64,000 nt of DNA, from NCBI GenBank assembly GCA_900095095.1, contig FMBT01000294.1, forward strand, positions 248,001-312,000. Reading direction: 5' to 3'. Positions 30,933 to 41,627 of this stretch are shown here, piece after piece. Origin of the DNA: Fragilariopsis cylindrus CCMP1102 (taxonomy: Eukaryota; Bacillariophyta; Bacillariophyceae; Bacillariales; Bacillariaceae). A program made the position numbers and the translations under genes. The notes beneath the pieces are model-generated. The model was not told where the DNA came from and searched no databases. It saw only the letters and a list, made by a program, of their open reading frames with translations. The first letter of the stretch is position 1. Every line of letters begins with the position of its first letter.

Positions 30933-31438
30933 AAAAGAAAACATAGGAACAGCTAAGGAAGAAGAAAGTAAAATAGAGACAACAACAAGCAAGACTTATA
31001 CATTATTCCGATTCGTTCCAAAACAATGTTGTTGAGTACGAGCATCCAAACAGTAGATAGACATGAACTGACCCGATTCACAGAACAATACCAAAACGCA
31101 CGTAAACTAATGGTGAATGCAAGATGGTAAGAGAAAAGAACAAAAAGCGCATCTTGGGTGATGACGAGTTCGTGTTTATAATGCAAGTGTTCACGAACGT
31201 TATATTCAAAATTTCAATTCTACAAAGCAGACAGAATTAGATACTAATAGTTGTGGATTGCTAATAGACTATACAATATTGACTTCTACTACTATTACGT
31301 AGTTGCGTACTTGGATATCGGTAGATTGAATTTGTGTGCAAAGGTGAATGCGATTTACTGTATATTATTACTACAATTACTTTATATTATTACCGATTTC
31401 GGATTGATTCAATGATACAGTATATTTTATATATTTCA
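30933..31438. other. Intergenic, convergent 3' spacer
   Basis: 506 bp between convergent genes, AT-rich; no gene or structured element recognised. Confidence 0.5.
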
Positions 31439-32548
31439 TCATTGTATGGATACCATTGACCTTTCTTCAGGATCAATGCGATCAATAGTCAACGAGTTAG
31501 CATCTTGCTGCGGCGCTTCTTCGATTATCTCTTTTTCGTTATGCGTACACCACTGTGGTGAAGTTATCTTTGTGTATACGCCAACCATCAGTAGTAAGAT
31601 CGCAAGGGTCCCAATCACAACTCCTGCAGTTTGACCAGATGTCAATAAATCACCAGAACCAGTGAGTTGACTACTACTGTCGACTGACTTGACCAAAGGA
31701 GTGGGACTTGTTGTAGGTAATCTTTTTGGACTTGGACTGGGAGGAGTATTTGAAGGTTGTATCGCCACTTGTGGTCTCATGGTGGGGGAAGACGGCATGT
31801 TTCCCCCTGTACCTTGAGTATCGGCAAACGGTAGAGTGTCGCAAAGTTTACATGTTACATTCAATTGCGATTCGACTTGCAAAGCCTTCAGGTAGGAATA
31901 ATCATCTTCGGTATCACACACTTCTTTCGATACAGCACAGAAATAGGAGGAGCCTTCTTCATTGTTGTCGTTGTTTATTGTAGAAATACAAGCGCCCACC
32001 TTGACTTGATCACATTGACAATTTGGTTTCCCGTTCGCAAAGAAATCATCTGCTACATCGAAGTCGTACTGATCATTGGGACATTCAGTAAATTGCCATA
32101 CACAAAAGTCTTCCAAATTAGGGGGCGTAGCATCGTATGCTGTTCCGACAGTATCTGAATCATCGACTTCACATCTTGGAAAGTACGACTTGTCAAAGAA
32201 TGAAGCGGTCTCGCTGTAGTCGTACACTACTCTACAGTCCGGATCGTCTTCTTGAAAGGTTGCCGAAAATCGACAGGCAGTCTGGTGGGAAGTACAGATA
32301 TATCGTTCCGACTCAGCATCACATCGTCCCATGGCAGGAATATTTTTTATATTTTCTTGTAACGCGCATTCTGTAGCTCGCAGTGGTTCGTACAACGTCA
32401 ACCATTGGGAGGAATGAAAGAGTTGAAATTCATTCCTAGCACATTCTAGAGGTTGCAAGGCACATGCTTGGAAGGTCTCTCCACCAGCTTTATCGTAGCT
32501 GAAGCAGGCACCGGCTGTTAGCAACTGCGTGACAAGAGAAGATGACAT
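31439..32548 (-). CDS. Cys-rich surface protein with PT-rich stalk and one transmembrane helix
   Basis: Single visible exon, 369 aa. About 25 Cys residues lie in the first 245 residues, arranged as repeated CxxxxxxC blocks, as in disulfide-rich extracellular domains. A Pro/Ser/Thr stalk (SPTMRPQ, PTTSPTP; about 250-285) leads to a helix GVVIGTLAILLLMVGVYT and a short cytosolic tail. The visible start lacks a typical signal peptide, although the topology needs one, so an upstream exon may be missing or the short hydrophobic N-terminus (LVTQLLTAGACF) serves. Family not recognised. Confidence 0.6.
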   Translation of the reverse strand: MSSSLVTQLLTAGACFSYDKAGGETFQACALQPLECARNEFQLFHSSQWLTLYEPLRATECALQENIKNIPAMGRCDAESERYICTSHQTACRFSATFQEDDPDCRVVYDYSETASFFDKSYFPRCEVDDSDTVGTAYDATPPNLEDFCVWQFTECPNDQYDFDVADDFFANGKPNCQCDQVKVGACISTINNDNNEEGSSYFCAVSKEVCDTEDDYSYLKALQVESQLNVTCKLCDTLPFADTQGTGGNMPSSPTMRPQVAIQPSNTPPSPSPKRLPTTSPTPLVKSVDSSSQLTGSGDLLTSGQTAGVVIGTLAILLLMVGVYTKITSPQWCTHNEKEIIEEAPQQDANSLTIDRIDPEERSMVSIQ

Positions 32549-33271
32549 GTTCGATTGATGATAGGATGATGGATGACAGCCAAAAGTATTATTAGAATCA
32601 AGAATAATGTGTGGCTTATTAGATAGTATGAGGGTTATTGTCTCTATGGGTAGAACAGTAGATGTACGGTACTGATATATTCGATTTGATGGATTCGTTC
32701 TAATAATGCAATGAATGAGATCGAATGAATGAATGAGACGTAATCAATGTCAATATGTCGCGTGGATAGCAGCATACAGTACTGTACATTATAAACGATT
32801 GTTCTGCTTTTTGATTGCACTTTCTCTCCTATTAGAAGCAATCGTACTAAATTTAACATGAGAGATCTTAAGCCACGCAAACAAGATATTCATTCGCACG
32901 AACCGGAGTGTGTCTTCCATGCGCTAACATTTTCAATTTGTATTTTAATACTTCAAGTAATACTTCGCCGAGAAGTACAGTAGTTCAATGTGCTACATTT
33001 AACATGAGATCTAACACTTAAGCCATACAAATGATGATTCATCGAATCGAAATATCAATGCCGAATCCCCACATGTCAATCGTAATTGATTCGATTTTAT
33101 TTGATTCGTATTCGTGATGGAGGCAATAATCACCATTTGCTGGCTTGAAGAGGATCTAACTTTTGGGCCAAGGCAGGATGCCCTTTTTACTTCCGATAAG
33201 GAATATTTATCCACACAAAGAGTTGACAATCATAAAATAATACGTATCCCTATTCTTAAGAACTGAATATC
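32549..33271. other. Intergenic, divergent promoter region
   Basis: 723 bp between divergent genes; may hold an unseen first exon of the Cys-rich protein. Contains two related ACATGAGA...CTTAAGCCA segments (near 32858 and 33001) and GTACTGTAC near 32776. Confidence 0.45.
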
Positions 33272-35010
33272 ATGACGACGAAAGCTACAGAATCGCCGCT
33301 CCTCTTGTTGTTGTTGGCACTCATCATCATGCTGGCCACTCCGCCAGTGGTGAATGCTGGATACTTCATGGACGATCGTGGTAGAGAGTTTAATTTCGAA
33401 GGAAAACCAACAGTCGCTGCTCGTGCAGCGACCGGCATCTTGTCTCTTTATCATATGGGTACGTACGACTTGGTTCAACGTATAGTTTGTGTTCGCGTCC
33501 CATGATTCATTCGATTCGACTCGTCACGTATTGTTAAAGTCTGTACCGTACTATTAGTACACGCACATTACACACATGGAAACTCGTCTATATTTGTTGG
33601 GATCTCATCAGATTTTTTTTGTTTATTTATGCAACGACTTACGTGCGTACTGTACCGTATGCTGTATACTGTACCGGTACATCACATACTGTAGGTATGC
33701 GAGAGGATCAAATCAAAGCAACGTGGGGTCTTTGGTCCATTCGAGGATCTGATCTTGACATTAACAATCCCGAAGCCGGTTCACGATACCCAGAATCTGA
33801 TCCTACTCCAGAAGAAGTCGAATTTCTTCATGGCCTAATCAACTTGTCACCAAGCTGCCACACAAATCCTCGTGGGTGCTTTCGGATTGACAATGTGACA
33901 CTCGTGGAAGAATACAAGTCAGAATTCGATTATATCCTCTTCATTGACAATGGGGGTGATGATAGTATGAAAACCGTGGAGGAGGAGACTGGTGTGCCTG
34001 TTGTGTTCATCGATACTTTCTATGAGTATGATCCTGAATGTCGCTTTACTAACTTTACCGTATCTGAAAATTATACGAATTGCTTCGGTCGATCTATGAT
34101 TGACATTGCCAAACGAGTCGAAGAACTAGCAATTGCGTTGGGTACCGACATCGACACCGAACGTGTTGAAAGCGACAAGCAGGCTGCCTGTGAGGCTGCT
34201 TACGAATTCTCAGACACTATGAAACAAAAACAGGAGGAAGGCGTCCGATTTATGACATCCATCAATGCGATTAACAAGGATGAGAATGGGATTGATTTTT
34301 TCGAATTCCGAACAATCGATCCTATCAAGCTATGGATTCCAAGAACTCTCGAAGAACTTGGTATGCCAATTCTTCACCACGATGATGGATCATTGACCCT
34401 ACAAAATATTAGTACTAGAGTCACGGGCAATGAATATTTCTTGGATTGTCCCGAAGGAGATCTCAGTGTCGATTGCAACGACAACACAATGTACCCTGTT
34501 GACTTTTGGTTGTGGGATTCTCGTAGCTATCTCAATATTATTGGAGTTGATACCGTAGTGTTTGAGTCATTGTTTCCGGACAAAGCAATCCTTGCCGGAC
34601 AACATTGGCATTATGCCCGCAATGATGGTGCGGTTTCCTACAATGCCATTGCTCGAATGCTAACGACAATGACAGAAAAAGTGAAAGGAGCACAGCGTTT
34701 GTATGATGATGAAACTCCCTGTGTGGATGTGGACCCCAAAACGACTGTGACTGCCATTGTAGGAGGGGGATTAGATCGCAACGAATATGTTTGTTACAAT
34801 GAAGATTTGATCCAGAAAGAGTATCTAACTTGTGACAGACCTACAACAACGGAAGCTCCTGTGGCTTCTCCTGTTTCCGAACCAGTAGCTTCTCCTGTTA
34901 TGGCTCCCGTAGCAGGCACCGAGGAAACTCCTGCCCCTAGTGGCGCCGCTCAATCTACCACTTTTATTGTCGCGATCTTGGCTGGAAGCATTATGATGTT
35001 GTTGTTGTAA
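33272..35010 (+). CDS. Periplasmic-binding-protein-like iron/siderophore receptor, GPI-like C-terminus
   Basis: Two exons, 33272-33458 and 33695-35010, joined by a 236 bp intron (GTACGT...CTGTAG), give 500 aa. Signal peptide at residues ~8-29 (LLLLLALIIMLATPPVVNA). After the splice the protein reads YHMGMREDQIKATWGLW, as in binding proteins of the FecB/BtuF fold. Later parts fit: FDYILFIDNGG, VPVVFIDTFYE, then a helix IDIAKRVEELAIALG. The C-terminal ~60 residues have PVASP repeats and end in SGAAQSTTFIVAILAGSIMMLLL-type hydrophobic tail, as for a GPI anchor. Diatoms have such proteins (for example FBP1 in Phaeodactylum, iron-siderophore uptake); the assignment to iron is inferred from the fold family. 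Confidence 0.6.
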
Positions 35011-35318
35011 GGAGTGATGTGAAAGTAATATATAATAATACAAGAGGGAGGGAAGGAATAACCTTGCGATAATGGTTGCAACAATGACGATGATGTCGAT
35101 GACTGTATTTTTTATGTGTATTTGCTTTGCAATATATCATTGTTGCCGTTGCTGGCAATTTTTACGAGGATTGGAGGAATATATATTAGTACACATGCCA
35201 TACATATATAACTAAATAAAGTAAATAATATATAAAAACAAATTTTGTAAAGAAATATGAAAAGAGTGAGGTCATTTTAAAAATTAGTATTTTACGATGG
35301 TACCACGAAACTAGTTAG
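35011..35318. other. Intergenic, no gene seen
   Basis: AT-rich 3' region after the binding-protein gene. No gene recognised. Confidence 0.4.
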
Positions 35319-35519
35319 GTTTTTACAACTGCCCTCTGTTTCTCAAGTGAGGATGATCACTCCCACTCCCACGACAATGCATCAAGTGGTACAGTTGAAG
35401 AATCCAGTGGTGAAGATAATGGTGATGGTGACGTAGGTGCATTAGAGGTATCTTCTGCATCCGTGATTGGTAGTATTGCTTCTTTGATTGGTACGGCAGT
35501 TACTTTCTTTATTATGTAA
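35319..35519 (+). pseudogene. Orphan C-terminal exon-like fragment with GPI-like tail
   Basis: A 66-codon open stretch begins just after a GTTAG acceptor-like site (35314-35318) and ends at TAA 35517. It encodes a His/Asp/Ser/Glu-rich segment (DDHSHSHDNASSG) and ends in SVIGSIASLIGTAVTFFIM, a hydrophobic tail like that of GPI-anchored proteins. There is no ATG near its start. It may be the last exon of a lost gene, a remnant of a duplicated surface protein, or an alternative last exon of the upstream binding-protein gene. Confidence 0.3.
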
Positions 35520-35656
35520 ATCAGAAAAGAGTTAAGAGTGGACGAACGAATGAACGAAGTAAGGACCGTACCGTATCTATCCTAAATATCCAGTCTTACA
35601 AAAATTAAATATATATATGTTATATGTGTTCGAAGTATATTTACTCCTATCCTGCA

Positions 35657-36910
35657 TTAACCAAAAACGTAGTCGACTAATTCACCCAAATATGTTTCCG
35701 GTTGCGGCTGCCTGTTCTTGAAATCATCATCATCTACTTCTTCGCCTCGCTCTTCTTTTCCAATCCCTAGTCTATATTTTTGCAAGAAAGAACTATCCAT
35801 AGAAATATCTAATGGACTTAATGGTGATGTTTGTTTTGTTGGTAGTAACAATTTATGATCATATCCAAATTTTGTAAAAACTGCCTTTGCCATATCCATT
35901 CGATTAACTCTTTCCGGTCCTCCCATATTAAAAACCACTGGCATCGGATCAGCGGTGGCATTGCATGTATTATCGTTGTTCATAACTATTCGTTTGGTAA
36001 TTATATCATTAATTGTTTGTAGGACAAAATCCACTTTAACAACGTTCCTAAATTCATTAGTAAAGAATGTCGTTTCTTGATTATTTTCACCTTGCGATCT
36101 TACAAAATCTAAGAATGTTCCATGTACTCCATTCGGTTGGATTGGTGCCTTTGGACCTAATATTATACTGGATCGTAAAGCGAACAACATCGACGACGAT
36201 TTTTGTTGCTGTTGCTTATGTTGTTTTTGCTTTTGTAAAAGATATATTTCCATTTCTAATTTAGTTCGCCCGTATACGTTGACTGGATTCAGTCCTTCCT
36301 TTTCGTTTTCTTTGTAAAGATTAACATTATCCTTATCGTCGTTGCTCTGTAGTAGATTGCCGTCATAAACTTGATCGGTTGATAACGCTATGATCGATGA
36401 GGAATAATTGTTGTTCATCGTTTTCGTATTTATTCCTAATACGTTGTCAAAAAAAATCACAGGAACGTTAATCGCTTTTGCATGTTCAGGATTTTCTTCG
36501 CACAATTTAGGACTTGACAACGCAGCCGTATGGACCACAATAATAATTGATTTTGTTGTAGTTCCTTGTGCTGTTGTTGTTGAATGTATCAGTGACTCGA
36601 TACTATGATTCGGATCAGTCAAATCGATTGATAGAACTGTCACGTCTAATATGCCATTTATATTCTTTTCTGCTACTTGACATTGACGAAATTCTTCCAC
36701 GGCATCGGGAAAACCTTCTAATCGGTTGTACAGAGCGGTAATTTTGTATTTTACGGTACAAGTATCATTATTATTGTTGTCCGATATTATTGATGACGGT
36801 AGTCCCTCTTTGATCCAATTTGATAACAAATGCTGACCTAAATATCCGGAGGCTCCCGTCAAGATCAAATGAATTACTACATCATCGTCATTGGATGTCG
36901 TTGTCGCCAT
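35657..36910 (-). CDS. Extended SDR, RmlD / MAT2B-like NAD(P)-dependent reductase
   Basis: Single exon, 417 aa. Rossmann motif TGASGYLGQHLL (residues ~17-28), then VVHTAALSSPKLCEENPEHA, a segment typical of dTDP-4-dehydrorhamnose reductase and the regulatory beta subunit of methionine adenosyltransferase. STDQVYDG and YGRTKLEME supply the catalytic Tyr-x-x-x-Lys. FNMGGPERVNRMDMAKAV fits the C-terminal substrate-binding part of RmlD. It is longer than the usual ~300 aa because of Asn/Asp/Gln-rich insertions. Role in nucleotide sugar synthesis or as a MAT regulator cannot be separated from sequence alone. Confidence 0.8.
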   Translation of the reverse strand: MATTTSNDDDVVIHLILTGASGYLGQHLLSNWIKEGLPSSIISDNNNNDTCTVKYKITALYNRLEGFPDAVEEFRQCQVAEKNINGILDVTVLSIDLTDPNHSIESLIHSTTTAQGTTTKSIIIVVHTAALSSPKLCEENPEHAKAINVPVIFFDNVLGINTKTMNNNYSSSIIALSTDQVYDGNLLQSNDDKDNVNLYKENEKEGLNPVNVYGRTKLEMEIYLLQKQKQHKQQQQKSSSMLFALRSSIILGPKAPIQPNGVHGTFLDFVRSQGENNQETTFFTNEFRNVVKVDFVLQTINDIITKRIVMNNDNTCNATADPMPVVFNMGGPERVNRMDMAKAVFTKFGYDHKLLLPTKQTSPLSPLDISMDSSFLQKYRLGIGKEERGEEVDDDDFKNRQPQPETYLGELVDYVFG

Positions 36911-37253
36911 TGTCGTCGTGTGACTAGTTAGCTACTACTGTACTGTACGAACACAAAAATAGAAAAAATACGGCATTGTGACCTGTCCCTTATCATCTCT
37001 CTCTCTCCTCTCATATTATATTACATTGAGATAATTTAAAGGCGCGCGCAAAATTGTTCTGTAAAATGTAAAATCTATATCTTCACTAACAGTTATCTTC
37101 ACAGACAATATACTATAATAGTATCTTTTATCAATCACCTATATTATCAAATCAACTCTAAAAAAAAAAGCTACTGCTTGTGAGAAAAAAATATTCTGCT
37201 GCATGATGCATTACAAATAAATCTGAGTTATTAACTTTCATATTATTATTCTT
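36911..37253. other. Intergenic, no gene seen
   Basis: 343 bp AT-rich spacer between two leftward genes, with a CT tract near 36995-37015 and ACTGTACTGTAC near 36936. Confidence 0.45.
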
Positions 37254-40200
37254 TCAGTGCTCGTTCTTAATTTTGGCTTTCTGTAACTGTTCTATTATTT
37301 TATCCTTTTCATCACATTTATTTTTCTCTTCGAAATATGCGGATGATGCACGATTGCAATTCATCAGCAGTTGTACTTTTCCCCGTTCTAGCTGGGAAAG
37401 ACTTTCTTGCAACGAGTTGATGATGTCATTCTCATTATTATTGCTGTTGTTATCATCCTTCACAGCTATTTGTACTTGTAATTTTGTTGATGCTTCCTTC
37501 AATTCCTTCTTAATTTCCTTAATCGTTTTTTCGTGATCGTTGATTCGGTCGTCTTTCTTTATAGATTGTTTGATCAGTCTCTCCAATCTGCTCTCAGATT
37601 CTTCAAAACGCTGTTTGCATACGCGATTTTCGTTCTTTAGATCTTCTATATCACTTTCATATGAATTATTCTTCTCCTCCAGTTTAATTCGTATGCATCG
37701 ATGGTCCTTCAATTCCCCATTTCGTTGTTGAAGTTTACCATTCAGATCGTTATTGTTTCGAACGAGAGAGTCCTTTTCTGTCTTCAAGAATTTGTAGCTC
37801 GTCTTCGAGTCTTGTAAATCCTTCTTGTTTTTCGTCAGTTCGTTCTGCAGATTCTTATTCGATTTAATGACCTTCTTCATGGCAGCTTCGTGGGTATTTT
37901 TTGTATCAACGACGAAACGCTCAGATTCTTCCAAGATTTTCGATATGTTATCCTTTTTAACATCAACGTCATCGAACTTCAACTGCAACTCGTTCAATTG
38001 ATCTTCCATTCCCTTCTTTTCATGTTGGTGTTCTGATCTTAAATCATTGATAAATTGTTCCTTCCCAGTCACTTCATCGTCGTAACGTTTCTTCCATTGT
38101 TTCACATCCTCATTATATCTTAATTCCGATAAGCTCAATTTTATTGTCAAGGCACACACCTTCCTTTTGGTAAGGTCTAGGTCAGTGATAGTATCCGTAC
38201 AGCTTGTCTTCAATCCTGATATTTCAGATTCAGCCGATTCGTACTTCGATTTTAGTTCCTTGAAACGATTTATTTCGAAATTTGTATTGTTGTTGTGAGA
38301 GGCGGACGACAAAGTCGTCGTCGTTGTCGTCGTCGTTGGATCTTCAGGTGGAGCAGCGACATGAATATCATCGATGGCAAAGACTGTTGGAGGTCTTGAT
38401 GTTCGAGGTCGAGGTCGACAACGTGGGCGGGGACGCTTTTGTCCTTGCGATGACGACGATGACTCTTCAGTTTCTTTTCTTTCGCCGTTGCATGGAATCT
38501 GGTCGTCGCTACAGTTAATATAGCTGTCTTTGCCGTCGATTGCCAATTCTTCATCATCTGTTTGGATCTGACCATCTTCTTTTTCATTCTCACCATCGCT
38601 ACCGTCGTCATCGTCGTCCGACATACTCATATCGCTATTACTACGGTTGATATTGTCATCATTATGAGCTGGAGGATTATCATTATCTATTGCGACGACG
38701 GTAGTACTAGCGATAGTGACAGTGCTATCGTTACCGGAAGGAGGAGCAGGAGTAGGAAAGTAATTACTGAACGAGCGCTTCTTCAACGGACGTTTCTGCG
38801 ATTTCTTTTCATTTTTACTGTGGATCTCGTTGGCATTGTTGCGAATATCTCGGATTGCATTACTGTCATCGCCGTCGCCGTTGTTATCACCAGCATCATT
38901 GCGAAGATCAGAACCAGAAGGACTAGTAGGAGGACAAGAGTAATCGTTATTTCCTTCACTACTGTTGGTGTTGTTATCGTTGTTCTTGATTCCTTCGATA
39001 TCATTATTCTTATCATTTTTATTATCATCGTCATCTCCACGATCGGTGACGGCAACAATGTTACCATTATTATCATTGCGAGGGAGGCCAGCAACAGCAG
39101 CAGCGGGTGGACTAAGAGGACAAGAGCGATCGCTCGTTCCATTATCGTTATCATCTTGCGGAAATCTATTATTCTGTGGAAGGTATTTGATTGACATATC
39201 ACGTCCTTTCAAATTTCGATTCTGCATCATTATTGCGGATGATGCTTCTTGGGGTGTTTCAAATTCTACGTAAGCTTCATTGAAGTTCGTTGCGTTGGAT
39301 TTGGAGGACTTGGACATATCATATTTACATCGGATAATGTTCGGATATTTAGTACGATGTGAGGTATGAGATATCATCTTTTCTAAGAACTGAAGGAATT
39401 CACTTTTAGTTGCATCTGTTGCGATATTTGTTACGTATACGTATCTATTCGAAACATTAGCAGGGATCTTTTCAGGATTCTTCTTCCAACAATTTCCTTC
39501 AGTATGACCATTAGTATCACAGTAACTACAGAAATTAAACGGACAATATTTCTTGATGTGATCATGACTGCCACAAAAGAAGCAGTGGGAGGACTGTTTA
39601 TTATTGTTATTATTATTACTGCCATAATGATTGTTGTGCCCATCTTGATGATGATGATGATGTTGGTGATGTTGGTGATAATTCTGATAATGACGGGGAC
39701 TATTATACATTTGTGTTGCTGCTTTCTTCTCTATTCCTATGTGATCTTTATTAGCATCGTCATTGTTGTCAAAAGCGCAATGAACAACTCCAAGAGAAGG
39801 CAGAGGAGGAATATCAGATATCTCATTGTTGTTGTTGTTGTTGTTATTGTTGGGGGCGGTGGTGTTCTCACTGAAACGACGCGGTCCATTATTATGATCA
39901 TTATTATTACTATTATTATTACGATGTAAATTTCGATTACTACTATTATAATAATCAAGACAACCAGAATATGTAGGATATTTAATGAGACGATATGGTT
40001 TTGATTTTGATCCCGGTGACTGTTGTTGTTGTTGCTTCACGATTTCTGTTCCCAACTTTTCCAATTGCCGCTCTTGTTCTTCGACCTTTTGTTTCCCATC
40101 TAACTCCTTCTCACTTATTGCCTTTACTTTTGCATAAAGTGATTTGAATGTACTGGGGCTGGTACTGGTACTTGCACTTGCACTTGCACTTGTTCTAGTA

Positions 40201-40358
40201 TCTGATATTCGTCGCTTTCTTGATGGTGATGGTGATGGCGATGGCGATGAATGGCTCTCAGTCCTACGAATTTTCTTTCGAGGGATAGGAATATCAACAC
40301 CGTCATTGTAGGTTCGTATTCGATTATTGTTGTTACTACTACATCTAGTATCTTTCAT
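37254..40358 (-). CDS. CCHC zinc knuckle - RRM - coiled-coil protein
   Basis: Single exon, 1034 aa. The N-terminal ~250 residues are basic then Asn/His/Gln rich. Two CX2CX4HX4C knuckles follow back to back (CFFCGSHDHIKKYC and CSYCDTNGHTEGNC, about residues 255-290). An RRM starts at NRYVYVTNIATDATKSEFLQF (about 303) and ends near FETPQEASSAIMMQNRNLKG, with RNP-like positions. A long acidic Asn/Asp/Ser-rich region (about 400-690) leads into ~300 residues of heptad coiled coil. The domain set suggests an RNA-binding scaffold, perhaps in an RNP granule; the target is unknown. Upstream in the 5' leader is a CT-rich tract (40389-40460). Confidence 0.75.
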   Translation of the reverse strand: MKDTRCSSNNNNRIRTYNDGVDIPIPRKKIRRTESHSSPSPSPSPSRKRRISDTRTSASASASTSTSPSTFKSLYAKVKAISEKELDGKQKVEEQERQLEKLGTEIVKQQQQQSPGSKSKPYRLIKYPTYSGCLDYYNSSNRNLHRNNNSNNNDHNNGPRRFSENTTAPNNNNNNNNNEISDIPPLPSLGVVHCAFDNNDDANKDHIGIEKKAATQMYNSPRHYQNYHQHHQHHHHHQDGHNNHYGSNNNNNNKQSSHCFFCGSHDHIKKYCPFNFCSYCDTNGHTEGNCWKKNPEKIPANVSNRYVYVTNIATDATKSEFLQFLEKMISHTSHRTKYPNIIRCKYDMSKSSKSNATNFNEAYVEFETPQEASSAIMMQNRNLKGRDMSIKYLPQNNRFPQDDNDNGTSDRSCPLSPPAAAVAGLPRNDNNGNIVAVTDRGDDDDNKNDKNNDIEGIKNNDNNTNSSEGNNDYSCPPTSPSGSDLRNDAGDNNGDGDDSNAIRDIRNNANEIHSKNEKKSQKRPLKKRSFSNYFPTPAPPSGNDSTVTIASTTVVAIDNDNPPAHNDDNINRSNSDMSMSDDDDDGSDGENEKEDGQIQTDDEELAIDGKDSYINCSDDQIPCNGERKETEESSSSSQGQKRPRPRCRPRPRTSRPPTVFAIDDIHVAAPPEDPTTTTTTTTLSSASHNNNTNFEINRFKELKSKYESAESEISGLKTSCTDTITDLDLTKRKVCALTIKLSLSELRYNEDVKQWKKRYDDEVTGKEQFINDLRSEHQHEKKGMEDQLNELQLKFDDVDVKKDNISKILEESERFVVDTKNTHEAAMKKVIKSNKNLQNELTKNKKDLQDSKTSYKFLKTEKDSLVRNNNDLNGKLQQRNGELKDHRCIRIKLEEKNNSYESDIEDLKNENRVCKQRFEESESRLERLIKQSIKKDDRINDHEKTIKEIKKELKEASTKLQVQIAVKDDNNSNNNENDIINSLQESLSQLERGKVQLLMNCNRASSAYFEEKNKCDEKDKIIEQLQKAKIKNEH

Positions 40359-41627
40359 GATTGAATATGAATATGATATGCTTCCTACTTCTCTCTCTCC
40401 CTCTCTCTCTCTTTCTCTTTCTTTCTTTCTTTCTGTCTATCTCTCTATCTCTCTCTCGCTCTCGGTAATTTGTAGCTATCATACAACTTCAGTAATTTGT
40501 AAGATTATGGTGGTTCATTTCATGAATTCATACCGTGGAGTTTACTTCTGTGAGAAGGTTGAAAAAAAGAGTTTCGAAGAGCCGTTTGTTCTTTATTTTG
40601 TTGTCGACACGCAATTTTTTAAAGGAAGTTTGGGCTTAATATTGGATACAGTATTAGTATATATTATTGCAGGGTCGATGAATCGACTCATACACTAAAT
40701 CTCTCACTCGTGGGAGCGCAGGATTGGAATGCTGCTACCGTACTGGTACCAGGATGTTTTTGTTCTTCGTACATACCGCATCCTTGTTCACAAGTTGTTG
40801 TACATGCCACCTGGTCTACTAGTAGTACACAATAAGAACTGAAATCAGAGAATTTAGGTGTCAGAGCTACTAGTACATCCATACCATACTACCACTTACT
40901 ATTTCAGAATACATAAAATGTGCACACACATTGTCACATGTTGAATTATACACTAGCACATCACATAACAATGCATGTGCTGACAACAGTTGAAATTTGA
41001 CTACTACACTGTGATGGGAGTAGTAATTTAGTAGTTGTTTTCAAAGCATTAATAGTAAAATAAAGGAGAATCTACGCAATCTAGAAAAAGCTAGCCATGT
41101 AACCTAAAAAAGATACACATCCAGACTCCAGGAGCTGAATGATGCCAGCCACATCATGCTTTAGTATAATCAAACATTTGAAAAAGAAAGATAGGACTGT
41201 GGATTACATTCCATGTAATCCACAATCTGATTGCAGGTCAACTCTTATTTTCCATGATAATAACTATATGGCAGCGATGACATCACATTTCCCACTCACA
41301 TTATAAATATCTACTACTGTACAATAACATATCATGTACTTTACTACTAGATACTTGACTTAAAGCTACAGTATTCAGTATTCAGTATTCAGTCAAAATG
41401 TGTGTCCCGAACGGCTAATCACGAATGCAAAAATATCCTGACTGGATCCATTTTAAATTGAAAATGTTTAGAAAAAAGTAATCAAGAAAAAATCCATCCA
41501 AGTCGACTTGACACACACATTCGAACATGCGATGATTAAAACAACAACATTGAAAACAAGGCAACAACGACGAATATCTTAATCCAAGCATTTTCATCAT
41601 CATCACCATCAGAGGTGAAACGGCCAA
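40359..41627. other. Intergenic, divergent promoter region
   Basis: 1269 bp between divergent genes. Holds a long CT/CTTT tract at 40389-40460, several ACTAC/GTACC words and a short perfect hairpin at 41211-41235 (GTGGATTACAT / ATGTAATCCAC). No gene recognised. Confidence 0.5.

Noticed and set aside
38562-39194. 210-codon + strand frame with Ile/Val runs
   Set aside because: Complement of Asn/Asp triplet repeats in the CCHC-RRM gene.
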